Assembly: GCF_000147815.2 (NCBI RefSeq)
Contig: NC_015957.1
Span: 992,001-1,056,000, forward strand
Origin: Streptomyces violaceusniger Tu 4113
Lineage (GTDB): Bacteria; Actinomycetota; Actinomycetes; Streptomycetales; Streptomycetaceae
DNA: 64,000 bases
Direction of reading: 5' to 3'
Of the stretch, positions 40,961 to 49,629 are shown one piece after another. The position numbers and the translations under genes were made by a program. Below the pieces are notes generated by a model that saw only the letters and a program-made list of their open reading frames with translations, was not told the origin of the DNA and made no database searches. Within the stretch, counting starts at the first letter, position 1; each line of letters begins with the position of its first letter.

Positions 40961-41986
40961 TCAGGGGGCCGAGGCGTCCGGCGCCGTTCCGTCGTCCGCC
41001 ACCAGATGGCAGGAGACCTGCCGGCCGCCGCCGCCCGCAAGCCCGCGCAGCGCGGGCGGCTCGGTGCGGCAGCGGTCGACGGCGAGCGGACAACGGGTGT
41101 GGAAGCGGCAGCCCGGAGGCGGATCCAGCGGGCTGGGCAGCTCCCCGCTGAGCACGATGCGGGCGCGCGACCGCTGCGCGGCCGGGTCCGGCACCGGGGC
41201 CGCGGACAGCAGCGCCTGGGTGTACGGATGCTTGGGGTCGGCGAACAGCTCGGCGGCCGGGGCCTGTTCCACCAACTGCCCCAGATACATCACGGCGATC
41301 CGGTCGGCGAGGTACTCGACCGCGGCCAGGTCATGGGTGATGAACAGGCAGCCGAAGCGCCGCTCCCGCTGCAGATCCGCCAGCAGATTGAGCACGGACG
41401 CCTGGACGGAGACGTCCAGCGCCGACGTCGGCTCGTCGGCCACCAGTAGCTGTGGATCGACCGACAGCGCGCGGGCGATCGAGACCCGCTGCCGCTGCCC
41501 GCCGGAGAGCTCATGGGGCCGCCGCCGCGCCAGTTCCGGCCGCAGCCCCACCTGGGCCAGCAGCGCGGCGACCCGGTCGCGCAGCGCGTCGCCGGACGCC
41601 AGGCGGTGCAGCCGCAGCGGCTGGGCGACGATGGCGCCCACGGTCATCCGGGGGTCGAGCGAGGAGGACGGGTCCTGGAAGACCAGGTGGAAGTCCTTGC
41701 GCAGCGGACGCAGCGCCCGCCTCGACAGCCGGGTCACCTCGCGGCCGTTGATCGTCACGCTGCCCGCGGTCGGCCGGTCCAGCCGTACGGCGCACCGCCC
41801 CACCGTGGACTTGCCGCTGCCGGACTCCCCGACCAGGCCGACGATCTCGCCCCGGCCGATGCTGAGGCTGACCCCGTCGACCGCCTTGACGGTGCCGGCC
41901 GGACCGGTGAAGTGGCGGACGAGGCCGCTGATGTCGAGTACGGCGTCATCCCGCGACGCCTCCACGGACGCGACGGCGGCGGTCAT
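40961..41986 (-). CDS. Peptide ABC transporter ATPase (DppF/OppF type)
   Basis: 341 residues. Walker [11 protein letters not shown]-loop [15 protein letters not shown], signature [15 protein letters not shown], Walker [13 protein letters not shown], then the oligopeptide-transporter C-terminal region with a cysteine-rich segment ([15 protein letters not shown]). These cysteines often bind an iron-sulfur cluster in DppD/F proteins. ATG 41986 overlaps the stop of the upstream ATPase gene. It is the last ABC gene, 46 bp before ggt, so ggt is probably in the same transcript. Confidence 0.93.
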   Translation of the reverse strand: MTAAVASVEASRDDAVLDISGLVRHFTGPAGTVKAVDGVSLSIGRGEIVGLVGESGSGKSTVGRCAVRLDRPTAGSVTINGREVTRLSRRALRPLRKDFHLVFQDPSSSLDPRMTVGAIVAQPLRLHRLASGDALRDRVAALLAQVGLRPELARRRPHELSGGQRQRVSIARALSVDPQLLVADEPTSALDVSVQASVLNLLADLQRERRFGCLFITHDLAAVEYLADRIAVMYLGQLVEQAPAAELFADPKHPYTQALLSAAPVPDPAAQRSRARIVLSGELPSPLDPPPGCRFHTRCPLAVDRCRTEPPALRGLAGGGGRQVSCHLVADDGTAPDASAP

Positions 41987-43131
41987 GAGGCGGCCTCCTG
42001 ATCGGGGTCGGGGCGGTCGGGATGGTGCGGATGCCCGGTGCGTTCGGTCTGCTCGGTGCCTTCGGTCTGCTCCGGGCGGTCGGGATGGTCCGGATGCCCG
42101 GCATCGACCGGCACCGGATACCAGCACGCCGCCTCGTGCCGCTCGTGCCGCTCGTGCCGCTCGTGCCGCTCGTGCCGCTCGCGCAGCGCCCGCAGCGCGG
42201 GCCGCTGCGCCCCGCACCGTTCATCGGCAGAGGAGCAGCGGGGCTGGAAGGTGCAGCGGTCGGGCTGTTCGGTGAGGCTCGGCACCAGCCCGGGGATTTC
42301 CTGGAGCCGCCCCCGTCCGCCCGCCGCCCGCCGCCGTCCGGGGACCGGCACGGCGCCGAGCAGCCCGCGGGTGTACGGATGGCGGGGCGCGGTGAACAGC
42401 TCGTCCACCGGGGCCTGTTCGACGCCCCGCCCCGCGTACATCACCAGCACCCGGTCGGCGATGTCGGCGACCACGCCCAGATCGTGGGTGATCAGCACGA
42501 TGGCGGTGCCGAGCCGCTCCCGCAGGGACTGCAGCACCTCCAGGATGCCCGCCTGCACGGTGACGTCCAGCGCGGTGGTGGGCTCGTCGGCGATGAGCAC
42601 GGCGGGGTCGCAAGCGATCGCGATGGCGATCATCACCCGCTGCCGCATACCGCCGCTGAGCTGGTGCGGATAGTCGCGGGCCCGCTGGGCGGGGGCGGGA
42701 ATGCCGACGAGGTCGAGCAGGTCCACGGCCCGTTCGCGCGCCGCGCGGCGGTCGAGCCCCTGATGGCGCCGGAGGACCTCGCCGACCTGGCGGCCGATGG
42801 TGAGGACGGGGTTCAGCGAGGTCATCGGCTCCTGGAAGATCATCGCGATCTCCCGGCCGCGGACGTCCCGCAGCTCCTTCTCGTCCGCCCCCACCAGCTC
42901 CCGTCCGCCCAGCCGGACGGAGCCGCCGACGTGCGCGGTGGGCGGCAGCAGCCCCATCACGGCGGTGGAGGTGACGGATTTGCCGCAGCCGGACTCGCCC
43001 ACCACGGCCAGCACTTCACCGGCGGCGATGTCGTACGACAGCCCGTCCACCGCGTGGACCACGCGGGTCGGGGTGCGGAAGACCACGGACAGGTCCCGCA
43101 CGCTCAGGGCCGGGGTCGCGGAGGTGGTCAT
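41983..43131 (-). CDS. Peptide ABC transporter ATPase (DppD/OppD type)
   Basis: 382 residues: [57 protein letters not shown], and the C-terminal [14 protein letters not shown] cluster segment. The family normally ends soon after. Here a tail of about 70 residues adds ERH repeated five times and [17 protein letters not shown] repeats, produced by 9-bp and longer tandem repeats. The tail does not touch catalytic motifs. Confidence 0.93.
   Translation of the reverse strand: MTTSATPALSVRDLSVVFRTPTRVVHAVDGLSYDIAAGEVLAVVGESGCGKSVTSTAVMGLLPPTAHVGGSVRLGGRELVGADEKELRDVRGREIAMIFQEPMTSLNPVLTIGRQVGEVLRRHQGLDRRAARERAVDLLDLVGIPAPAQRARDYPHQLSGGMRQRVMIAIAIACDPAVLIADEPTTALDVTVQAGILEVLQSLRERLGTAIVLITHDLGVVADIADRVLVMYAGRGVEQAPVDELFTAPRHPYTRGLLGAVPVPGRRRAAGGRGRLQEIPGLVPSLTEQPDRCTFQPRCSSADERCGAQRPALRALRERHERHERHERHERHEAACWYPVPVDAGHPDHPDRPEQTEGTEQTERTGHPHHPDRPDPDQEAAS
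42133..42177. repeat. Five-copy 9-bp tandem repeat in an ATPase C-terminus
   Basis: CTCGTGCCG occurs five times in perfect tandem, encoding (on the minus strand) repeated Arg-His-Glu. In-frame expansion. Confidence 0.95.
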
Positions 43132-43150
43132 CGGTTCTCTCCCGACGTGG

Positions 43151-44044
43151 TCATCGGCTGTCTCCCTGGGGGTCGAGGATGTCGCGCAGCCCGTCCCCGA
43201 GCAGATTGAACGCGAGCGTCGCGGCGATGATCGCGAGCCCCGGGAAGACCGCCATCCAGGGCGCGGCGGCGATGTACGCCTGGGCGCTGGAGAGCATCAC
43301 CCCGAGCGAGGCGGACGGCGGCTGGATGCCGAGGCCGAGGAAGCTCAGCAGCGCCTCGCCGATGATCGCGGAGGGGATGCCCACGGTGGCCTGGACGGTC
43401 AGCGCGGACAGGGCGCCGGGGAGGATGTGGCGGAAGAGCACGGTGCCGTCCCCGCCGCCATTGGCCACGGCCGCAGCCACATAGTCGAGGTGCTTGAGCC
43501 GTAGCGTCTCCGCCCGGGTGATCCGGATGACGGCCGGGATCTGGGAGACGCCGACCGCGATCGTGGCGTTCAGCAGCGACGGTCCGAGGATGGTGGCCAG
43601 ACCCACCGCCAGCACCAGGAAGGGAAAGGCGAGCAGGGTGTCGGTGAGCCGCGAGACCACCGAGTCGGCGAACCGCCCGTAATAGCCCGCGATCAGCCCG
43701 AGCGGCACCCCGGCCGCGAAGGCCAGCGCCACGGCGAGCAGACCGATCTGCAGCGAGGCCCGCACCCCGTACACGACCCGGGAGAGCTGATCGCGGCCCA
43801 GGTCGTCGGTGCCCAGCCAGTGGGCCCAGCCCGGCTGGTGGAGGGCGGCCGAGAAGTCGGGCCGGGCCGGGTCGTACGGCGCGATGAGCGGTGCGAACAC
43901 CGCGATCAGCACCAGGATCGCGGCGGCCACGGCCCCGGTGAGGGCCAGCTTGTTGCGGGTCAGCAGCCGGAGCCGGGACAGCGGCGCGAGCGGGGCCCGC
44001 TCCCGCTCCTCGGCGGCGGGAAGGGCAGTAGCAGCGGCGCTCAC
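43151..44044 (-). CDS. Peptide ABC transporter permease (DppC type)
   Basis: 297 residues from GTG 44044. N-terminal helix ([27 protein letters not shown]), the [27 protein letters not shown] motif of DppC-type subunits, four more helices, and the EAA loop ([27 protein letters not shown]) that contacts the ATPases. GGAGG stands before the GTG in the duplicated segment described separately. It ends 20 bp before the next ATPase gene. Confidence 0.93.
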   Translation of the reverse strand: MSAAATALPAAEERERAPLAPLSRLRLLTRNKLALTGAVAAAILVLIAVFAPLIAPYDPARPDFSAALHQPGWAHWLGTDDLGRDQLSRVVYGVRASLQIGLLAVALAFAAGVPLGLIAGYYGRFADSVVSRLTDTLLAFPFLVLAVGLATILGPSLLNATIAVGVSQIPAVIRITRAETLRLKHLDYVAAAVANGGGDGTVLFRHILPGALSALTVQATVGIPSAIIGEALLSFLGLGIQPPSASLGVMLSSAQAYIAAAPWMAVFPGLAIIAATLAFNLLGDGLRDILDPQGDSR

Positions 44045-44117
44045 TGGGCACCTCCGACGCGGATGCTCGACTCGGTACCTACGGGCCGGATATTCACTGG
44101 GCACCTCCGAGCCGGAT
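44041..44117. repeat. 53-bp duplication of the permease gene junction, with an 18-codon mini-ORF
   Basis: TCACTGGGCACCTCCGA plus GAT-ending flank occurs at 44041-44064 and 44094-44117 (22 of 24 bases). On the minus strand the right copy is the true dppB-type end (RIRLGGAQ stop) and the left copy is a second such end (SIRVGGAQ stop). The segment therefore encodes GTG 44097 to TGA 44041, 18 residues, overlapping its neighbours by GTGA on both sides. Confidence 0.85.
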
Positions 44118-45044
44118 ACGGGGGTCGATCACCGAATAGGCCAGGTCGACCAGGAGGTTGACGAGGATGTAGGCGGCCGAGGTGAACAGCACCACGCCCT
44201 GCACCATCGCGTAGTCGCGGGAGAAGACCGCGTCGATGGTGAGCTTGCCGAAGCCCGGCAGGACGAAGATCTGCTCGGTGACGACCCCGCCGGAGATGAG
44301 GTGCCCGAGCTGCAGCCCGAGCACGGTCACCACGGTGACCAGGCTGTTGCGCAGGGCGTGCCCCATGATCACCTGACGGCTGGAGAGCCCCTTGGCGCGC
44401 GCCGTGCGGACGTAGTCGGCGGACAGCGAGCCCAGCATGGCCGCGCGGGTCTGCCGCATCACGACCGCCGCCAGACCGGAGCCGAGGACGATCACCGGAA
44501 GCACCATATGGCGCAGGTTCTCCATCGGGTCCACGCCGAACGGCACGAAACCGGAGGCGGCGAAGACCGGGAGGGCGATGGCGAACGCGAGGACGAGCAC
44601 GATGCCGAGCCAGAAGGCGGGCACCGAAAGCCCCAGCAGCGCCACCGCGTTGACCAGCCATTCCTCGGGCCGGCCGCGCCGGACCGCCGCCACCACCCCG
44701 GCGCCCACGCCGACGACGACCGCGAGCAGCAGGGCCAGGGCGGACAGTTCGAGGGTGACGGGCAGCGCCTCCAGGACCGAGTCCAGGACCGGCAGTCCGG
44801 TGCGGGAGGAGACTCCGAGGTCGCCGGTGGCGGCGTGCCGCACATAGCGCACGTACTGCACCACGATGTTGTCGTCCAGCCCGTAGCTCGCGCGGATCTG
44901 GGCGATCGCCTCAGGCGTGGGCTCCTCCCCGGCCAGCGCGGTGGCGGTGTCGCCGGGCAGCGCCCGTACGCCGGCGAAGACCACGACGCTGACCAGGAAG
45001 AGGGTGATCAGCGATTCGCCGAGACGGCGGATCGGATAGGACAT
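44094..45044 (-). CDS. Peptide ABC transporter permease (DppB type)
   Basis: 316 residues, six helices: RRLGESLITLFLVSVVVFAGVRALPGDTA at the start, PVTLELSALALLLAVVVGV, the EAA loop DYVRTARAKGLSSRQVIMGHALRNSLVTVV, and VEQIF-like VTEQIFVLPGFGKLTIDAVFSRDYAMVQG, all typical of DppB. ATG 45044 overlaps the stop of the binding-protein gene by one base. Confidence 0.94.
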   Translation of the reverse strand: MSYPIRRLGESLITLFLVSVVVFAGVRALPGDTATALAGEEPTPEAIAQIRASYGLDDNIVVQYVRYVRHAATGDLGVSSRTGLPVLDSVLEALPVTLELSALALLLAVVVGVGAGVVAAVRRGRPEEWLVNAVALLGLSVPAFWLGIVLVLAFAIALPVFAASGFVPFGVDPMENLRHMVLPVIVLGSGLAAVVMRQTRAAMLGSLSADYVRTARAKGLSSRQVIMGHALRNSLVTVVTVLGLQLGHLISGGVVTEQIFVLPGFGKLTIDAVFSRDYAMVQGVVLFTSAAYILVNLLVDLAYSVIDPRIRLGGAQ

Positions 45045-46711
45045 CAGTTCCCTCCCTTCGCGTATCCGGCGTCCTTCACGCGGATCAGCCCGTCGCCGAA
45101 GACCTTCACCCCGGCGACCTTCTTCGTCACGGACACGTAGATGGTGGGCTGGATCAGATAGAGCACGGTGTGCTGGGCGCGGACGCGCTCGACAAGCCGG
45201 GCGTAGATCCTGTGGCGGGCGGCCTTGCCCGCGGTGGCGCCGCCCTCGGCGATCAGCCGGTCGATGGCGGGGTCGGAGAGGCCGCCGTAGTTCTGGGCGC
45301 CGCCGGTACCGGCGAACACGTCGATGTTGCCCGCCGGGTCGAGCCGTCCGGACCAGTTGGTCGTCGCCGCCTGGAAGTCGCCCGCGCGGGAGTGCTCCAG
45401 GCCGGTGGCGAACTCGGTCGGCGCCAGACTCACCGCGAAGCCCGCCTCCTTGGCCATGGCCTGGACGACCTGGCCCAGCCGGTTGTCCTCCGGGGTGGTG
45501 CTGATCTGCAGCCGCACCCGGACCGGGGTGGCCACCTTGGCGGCCTTGAGCAGCCGTCTGGCCTTGGCCAGGTCGCGGGCCGGGCAGCGGGCCCCGGTGC
45601 CGTACGGGGTGCCGGAGGGGAGCGGGCCGCAGGTGGGGCGGTAGCGGTCCTGGAAGACGATGGTGTTGATGAGGGCGCGGTCCAGGGAGAGGTCGAACGC
45701 CTCGCGCACCCGCACATCCCGCGCGATAGGGGTGTCGATCCGGCCCGGCGGCGCCCCGGCGCCCTTGGTGTTCCCGATGTTGAGGGTCAGTCCGTAGTAG
45801 CCCAGCGAGGGGGAGTTGAAGAGCTGCAGCCCGGGTTCGGTGAGCGCCCTGCCCACCTGGACCGGGTCCATCTGGTCGCCGACCTGGATGTCACCGGACT
45901 GCAGATTCGCCAGCCGGACGTTGCCGTCGGTGATGGTGCGGTAGATCACCCGCCGCAGATGGACGGAGTCGGCGTCGTAGTAGTTCGGGTCCTTGTCCAG
46001 CACGATGCGGTCGCCCACCACCCGCTCGGCGTAGCGGAACGGGCCGACGCAGGTGGGGTGGCTCGCGAAGCCGTCGCCGTAGCGCTTCAGCGCCGCCGGC
46101 GACATCACCATGCCCGCGCGGTCGGCGAGCAGCGCGAGCAGCGGGACGTACGGCTTCTTCAGGCGCAGCCGTACGGTGTCGTCGCCGACCGCCCTGACGG
46201 AGGTGACGGGCTTCAGCTCGCTCGCGCGGACGGATCCGGGCAGTGTGCGGTGCCGGTCGAGGGAGGTCTTGACCGCCTTCGCGTCCATCCGGGTGCCGTC
46301 GGCGAACCGGACGCCGCGCCGCAGTTTGATGGTGACGGTGCGGCCCCCGTCGCTGGTGGTGGGCGGGGCGGCGGCGAGCTGCGGCACGAACCGGTCCTGG
46401 GCGTCGACGTCGTAGAGCTTCTCGCACATCGCGGCGAACACCGTGCGGCCCACGGCGGTGCTGGCCAGGGAGGGGTCCAGCTTGTCCGGGTCCGATTTGA
46501 GGGCGATGGCCAGCGTTCCGCCGTTGCGGACCGGCCGGGGGTCGGTCATCCGGTCGGCGCCCACCTCGGCCGTGGGGGAGACCAGGGAGGCGCAGCCGGC
46601 GGTGGCGGCGACGACCAGCACGCACAGCACCCGGGCGGCCAGGGCCGCGGCACGCGGTCGGTGGCGGGTGGGTGGGGGCCGGTCGCTGGGTCCGCTCGTT
46701 CTTGGGCGCAT
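45044..46711 (-). CDS. Peptide/solute-binding lipoprotein of ABC importer (SBP family 5)
   Basis: 555 residues. Basic N-terminus, hydrophobic stretch and lipobox VVAATAGC mark a lipoprotein. NGGTLAIALKSDPDKLDPSLASTAVGRTVFAAMCEKLYDVD and RRGVRFADGTRMDAKAVKTSLDRH are the family-5 (DppA/OppA) hallmarks. It captures peptides or related solutes outside the membrane for the permease genes downstream. ATG 46711 is chosen (GAGG ten bases upstream); GTG 46726 is possible. First gene of the five-gene importer plus ggt. Confidence 0.93.
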   Translation of the reverse strand: MRPRTSGPSDRPPPTRHRPRAAALAARVLCVLVVAATAGCASLVSPTAEVGADRMTDPRPVRNGGTLAIALKSDPDKLDPSLASTAVGRTVFAAMCEKLYDVDAQDRFVPQLAAAPPTTSDGGRTVTIKLRRGVRFADGTRMDAKAVKTSLDRHRTLPGSVRASELKPVTSVRAVGDDTVRLRLKKPYVPLLALLADRAGMVMSPAALKRYGDGFASHPTCVGPFRYAERVVGDRIVLDKDPNYYDADSVHLRRVIYRTITDGNVRLANLQSGDIQVGDQMDPVQVGRALTEPGLQLFNSPSLGYYGLTLNIGNTKGAGAPPGRIDTPIARDVRVREAFDLSLDRALINTIVFQDRYRPTCGPLPSGTPYGTGARCPARDLAKARRLLKAAKVATPVRVRLQISTTPEDNRLGQVVQAMAKEAGFAVSLAPTEFATGLEHSRAGDFQAATTNWSGRLDPAGNIDVFAGTGGAQNYGGLSDPAIDRLIAEGGATAGKAARHRIYARLVERVRAQHTVLYLIQPTIYVSVTKKVAGVKVFGDGLIRVKDAGYAKGGN

Positions 46712-46784
46712 GGCGGGATGCCTCACTGCTGGGGACGGAGAGCGCGCGCTGCGGTGCGGTCAGGATGGCGCAGGGACAGGTGAT

Positions 46785-46803
46785 TGGTCCATTGGTAGGA
46801 CCA
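46785..46803. promoter_or_regulatory. FadR/GntR-type candidate operator
   Basis: TGGTCC-ATTGGTA-GGACCA is an inverted repeat, and nested within it TGGT-AGG-ACCA fits the GntR-family pattern TNGTNNNACNA. It lies 74 bp from the binding-protein start, in the spacer shared with the divergent FadR-type gene. Confidence 0.6.
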
Positions 46804-46954
46804 CATTGCTTCAGTGGACGGTAGCGGGCGGGCCAAGCGACTTCGGTTGCCCGCCTGTCACCACCTGGTTAAATCCCGTCGCCTCGGCGGCCGGGAGGAG
46901 GCCGGGGGAGAGGTCCGCCGGATATGAGACTCTGGACCACCGGCCGGACCGGAA

Positions 46955-47090
46955 AAGGTCACAGGAAAGCTCGGGAAAGCCAGGAAGGGTCCGGAAAGGC
47001 CCGGGACGATGGAGAAGCCCGGGAAGTTCGGAAAGCGCGCGAAGTACGGGAAGCTCGGGAAAGCTGAAGAAGGCGGAGGAAAGCCAGGAG
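46955..47090 (+). repeat. Purine-rich degenerate repeat upstream of the FadR-type gene
   Basis: About 135 bp of GGGAAGCTCGGGAAAGC-like units, almost all purine on the plus strand, lead directly into the ATG at 47091. They leave many Shine-Dalgarno-like GGAGG/GGAAAG sites in the leader. No gene is seen in 46712-47090. Confidence 0.7.
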
Positions 47091-47873
47091 ATGGACTGGC
47101 GGCAACTGCGGCACTCCACCCTGTCGAGGCCGGACGCCCTGGCCGTCGGCCTGGAGCGGCTGATCCTGAGCGGAGAGCTGCCGCCCGGTTCCCGCGTCCC
47201 TCCGGAGCGGGAGCTCGCGGAGAGCCTCGGCGTCTCCCGGGGCTCGGTCCGCGAGGCGCTGCGCGCCCTCGCCTCCCGCGGACTGGTCGCCCGACGCCCC
47301 GGCTCCGGCACCGTCGTACTCGACCCGGGAGCCACCCCGCGCGGCGACATCCTCGCCTCGGGGCTCGACGCCACGGCGGAGCTGTTGCAGGTCATGGAGG
47401 TGCGCGCGTGTATCGAGCCCTCGGTGACCGCGCGCGCCGCCCGGCGTGCCACCCCCGCCGACATCGTCCAGCTCCACGCCCTGCTGGACGCGATGCGACG
47501 GGAGCCCACGCGGCGGGAGTTCACCGACCTGGACCGCACCTTCCACCGCGCCATCGCCCAGTACACCCGCAACCCCCTGCTGCTGCGGCTGCTGGACCGG
47601 GTCTACGAGATCGGTGAGCCGGGGCGGCGCGAGACCTCGCTGTCCGCCGCACGTCGGCGCGCCACGATCGAGGAGCACCAGGCCATCCTGCGGGCGATCG
47701 AGGCCCGCGACCCGGAGGCGGCCCGAGCGGCCTCCGAGACGCATCTGGACTCGGTGCTGCACCGGATCGAGGAGCAGCGGCGGCGTACGGAGGCGCGGGG
47801 TGGGGGAGTTGAGGCGGGCGACGGGGGAGTTGAGGCGGGCGGGAGACAGGCTCCCCTGCCCGGTTGGCCTTAG
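47091..47873 (+). CDS. GntR regulator, FadR subfamily (FCD domain)
   Basis: 260 residues. Winged HTH (LERLILSGELPPGSRVPPERELAESLGVSRGSVREALRALASRGLVARRPGSGTVV), then the helical FCD ligand domain with metal-binding-type residues (MEVRACIEPSVTARAARRA, DLDRTFHRAIAQYTRNPLL, EEHQAILRAIEARDPEAARAASETHLD). Known: FadR-type regulators sense organic acids or amino-acid-like metabolites. It is divergent from the peptide importer with an operator between, so it is probably its local repressor. ATG 47091 has GGAGGA upstream. The tail contains a duplicated GGVEAG. Confidence 0.9.
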   Translation: MDWRQLRHSTLSRPDALAVGLERLILSGELPPGSRVPPERELAESLGVSRGSVREALRALASRGLVARRPGSGTVVLDPGATPRGDILASGLDATAELLQVMEVRACIEPSVTARAARRATPADIVQLHALLDAMRREPTRREFTDLDRTFHRAIAQYTRNPLLLRLLDRVYEIGEPGRRETSLSAARRRATIEEHQAILRAIEARDPEAARAASETHLDSVLHRIEEQRRRTEARGGGVEAGDGGVEAGGRQAPLPGWP

Positions 47874-48463
47874 GGGCGGACGTACCGGTCGGGGTTGCCC
47901 TGCGGCCAGTTGATGGTGAGGCTCTGGCCGTCGCCGCTGACCACCGCGGTGCCGCCGGAGATGGTCTCGCCCTGGCAGGTCATGGAGACGGCCATGCTCG
48001 CGCTGATGGTCCCGGGGCAGGACTTGCCCTGGTACCCCACGGTCAAGGAACCGCCGGTCACGGTCATGACGAGCGGCTTGCCGTTCGGATCGCGCACCTG
48101 GGAGTACCACGTGCCCTGCACGCTCGCCGGGGCGCCCGCGCGGGTGGGTGCCGGGGCCTGCGTCTTCGGGGCCGTGCGGCGGGGCGCCGGGGTGACGCTG
48201 TCGGCGGTGCGGGTGGCCCGGGGGCTGCTCGGGCTCGCGCCGGGGCTCTTCCCGGCGGGCTTCGTACGGCTCGGGCTGGGGCTCGCACCGGTGGGGGTGG
48301 CGGACGCGGTGCCGCGCTCCGAGCCGTCGCCCTTCTGGACGGCCGCGGCCTTGTCGGAAGTGCCGGACGACTGGGCGCCCTTGTCGTCGTCCTTGCCGCA
48401 GCCGGTCAACGCCAGAGCCAGCACCGCGACGGCCACGGTGGCGGCCGTATTCATTTTCCGCAC
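47870..48463 (-). CDS. Secreted lipoprotein of unknown function
   Basis: 197 residues. Signal peptide with lipobox LALTGC (Cys22), then a long Ser/Thr/Pro/Lys spacer (about 25-112) and a small C-terminal domain (QGTWYSQVRDPNGKPLVMTVTGGSLTVGYQGKSCPGTISASMAVSMTC) with two cysteines. The C-terminal domain looks like a small beta-sandwich found in other Streptomyces lipoproteins; no enzymatic motif is visible. The gene is convergent with the FadR-type gene and overlaps its stop by four bases. GTG 48463 or ATG 48454 may be the start. Confidence 0.85.
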   Translation of the reverse strand: MRKMNTAATVAVAVLALALTGCGKDDDKGAQSSGTSDKAAAVQKGDGSERGTASATPTGASPSPSRTKPAGKSPGASPSSPRATRTADSVTPAPRRTAPKTQAPAPTRAGAPASVQGTWYSQVRDPNGKPLVMTVTGGSLTVGYQGKSCPGTISASMAVSMTCQGETISGGTAVVSGDGQSLTINWPQGNPDRYVRP

Positions 48464-48631
48464 GAGAATCCCTGATATTCCTGAGTGAACGGGGAAGGTA
48501 TGAGGGAAGATCTTGACAGGCGGATCTGGTAAAACTCCATGGGTTCCCGCGATGTTCTCCAGGAAATGTGAAGTGGAATCAGGATCAGTTTCTTGGCTTG
48601 CTTTCCGCGGCGCTTTCCTACGGCGGGTTTC

Positions 48632-49618
48632 TCACGGTGTCGCCGGACCGGCGCCGGGCTCGAAGACCACCGACCACGGCCGGGGCCGACTGGTCTCCTC
48701 CGGAGGCGTGAGCAGCCGCTTGGGCGGGCCCTCCCGCGCGATGACCTCCGCGGCGATCCGGGCGAACGGAGGCGCCGCCGGATGGGCCGAATGCGCAGGC
48801 CATACGGCGGACATCCACAGCATCAGGGGCCGGCCGGCCAGCGGGCGCCAGGCGGCCCGCGGCTCCTTGCCCGCCACCTGCCCGTCGTCGAACGCCACCC
48901 CGCGTCCCGACGCCACCAGCCCCAGCAGGAATTCCGGATTACGGGCATGACGGACCGCGGGCGGGGTGAAACCGCCCTCCCGGCAGATATCGAGAATGCG
49001 GTCGTACCACCCCGGCGCCGCGGCCCGGGGAAAGAGAAACAGCTCATGGCCGGTAAGGTCCGCCAGCGTCACCTCGGAAAGGCGGGCCAGCGGGGAGGAC
49101 CGGGGCAGGACGACCCCCAACTCGGCCCCGGCGGACGGCCCCAGTACGAGATCGTCGGCGTCCGCCACCGGATGGTGCACCAGACCCACGTCGAGCCGGG
49201 CGGCGGCGAGCAGCCGCACCTGCTCGGCCGTGTCCACCTCCTGGAGGTCGATCCGCAGTCCCGGGAACTCCTCCGCGCACGCCGACAGCAGGGCGTGCAG
49301 CGTGCGGGCGGGCGTCTGCGGCGGTACGCCCGCCCGCAGCGTGCCCAGCTCCCCGTCGCGGACCCGCGCCATGACCGTACGCAACCGCTCCTCGCGGGCG
49401 AGCAGTTCGCGCGCCTCCTCCAGCAGCAGCGCACCGGCGGCGGTGAGCCGCACCTGGCGGGCCGAGCGGTCGAACAGCTCCAGCCCCAACTCCCGCTCCA
49501 GCCGCCGGATGGACTGGCTCAGCGGCGGCTGTGCCATGCCGAGGAGATCGGCGGCGCGGCTGAAGTGCAGCTCCTCCGCGACGACAATGAACAGGCGCAG
49601 GTGGCGTATGAGATCCAC
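48632..49618 (-). CDS. LysR-type transcriptional regulator
   Basis: 328 residues. HTH domain HLRLFIVVAEELHFSRAADLLGMAQPPLSQSIRRLERELGLELFDRSARQVRLTAAG, then the two-lobed effector domain (LRAGVPPQTPARTLHALLSACAEEFPGLRIDLQEV). Divergent from the serine hydrolase gene with only 11 bp between the two annotated starts, the AmpR-ampC-like arrangement. The effector is unknown. Confidence 0.92.
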   Translation of the reverse strand: MDLIRHLRLFIVVAEELHFSRAADLLGMAQPPLSQSIRRLERELGLELFDRSARQVRLTAAGALLLEEARELLAREERLRTVMARVRDGELGTLRAGVPPQTPARTLHALLSACAEEFPGLRIDLQEVDTAEQVRLLAAARLDVGLVHHPVADADDLVLGPSAGAELGVVLPRSSPLARLSEVTLADLTGHELFLFPRAAAPGWYDRILDICREGGFTPPAVRHARNPEFLLGLVASGRGVAFDDGQVAGKEPRAAWRPLAGRPLMLWMSAVWPAHSAHPAAPPFARIAAEVIAREGPPKRLLTPPEETSRPRPWSVVFEPGAGPATP

Positions 49619-49629
49619 CGGCCGACCCT

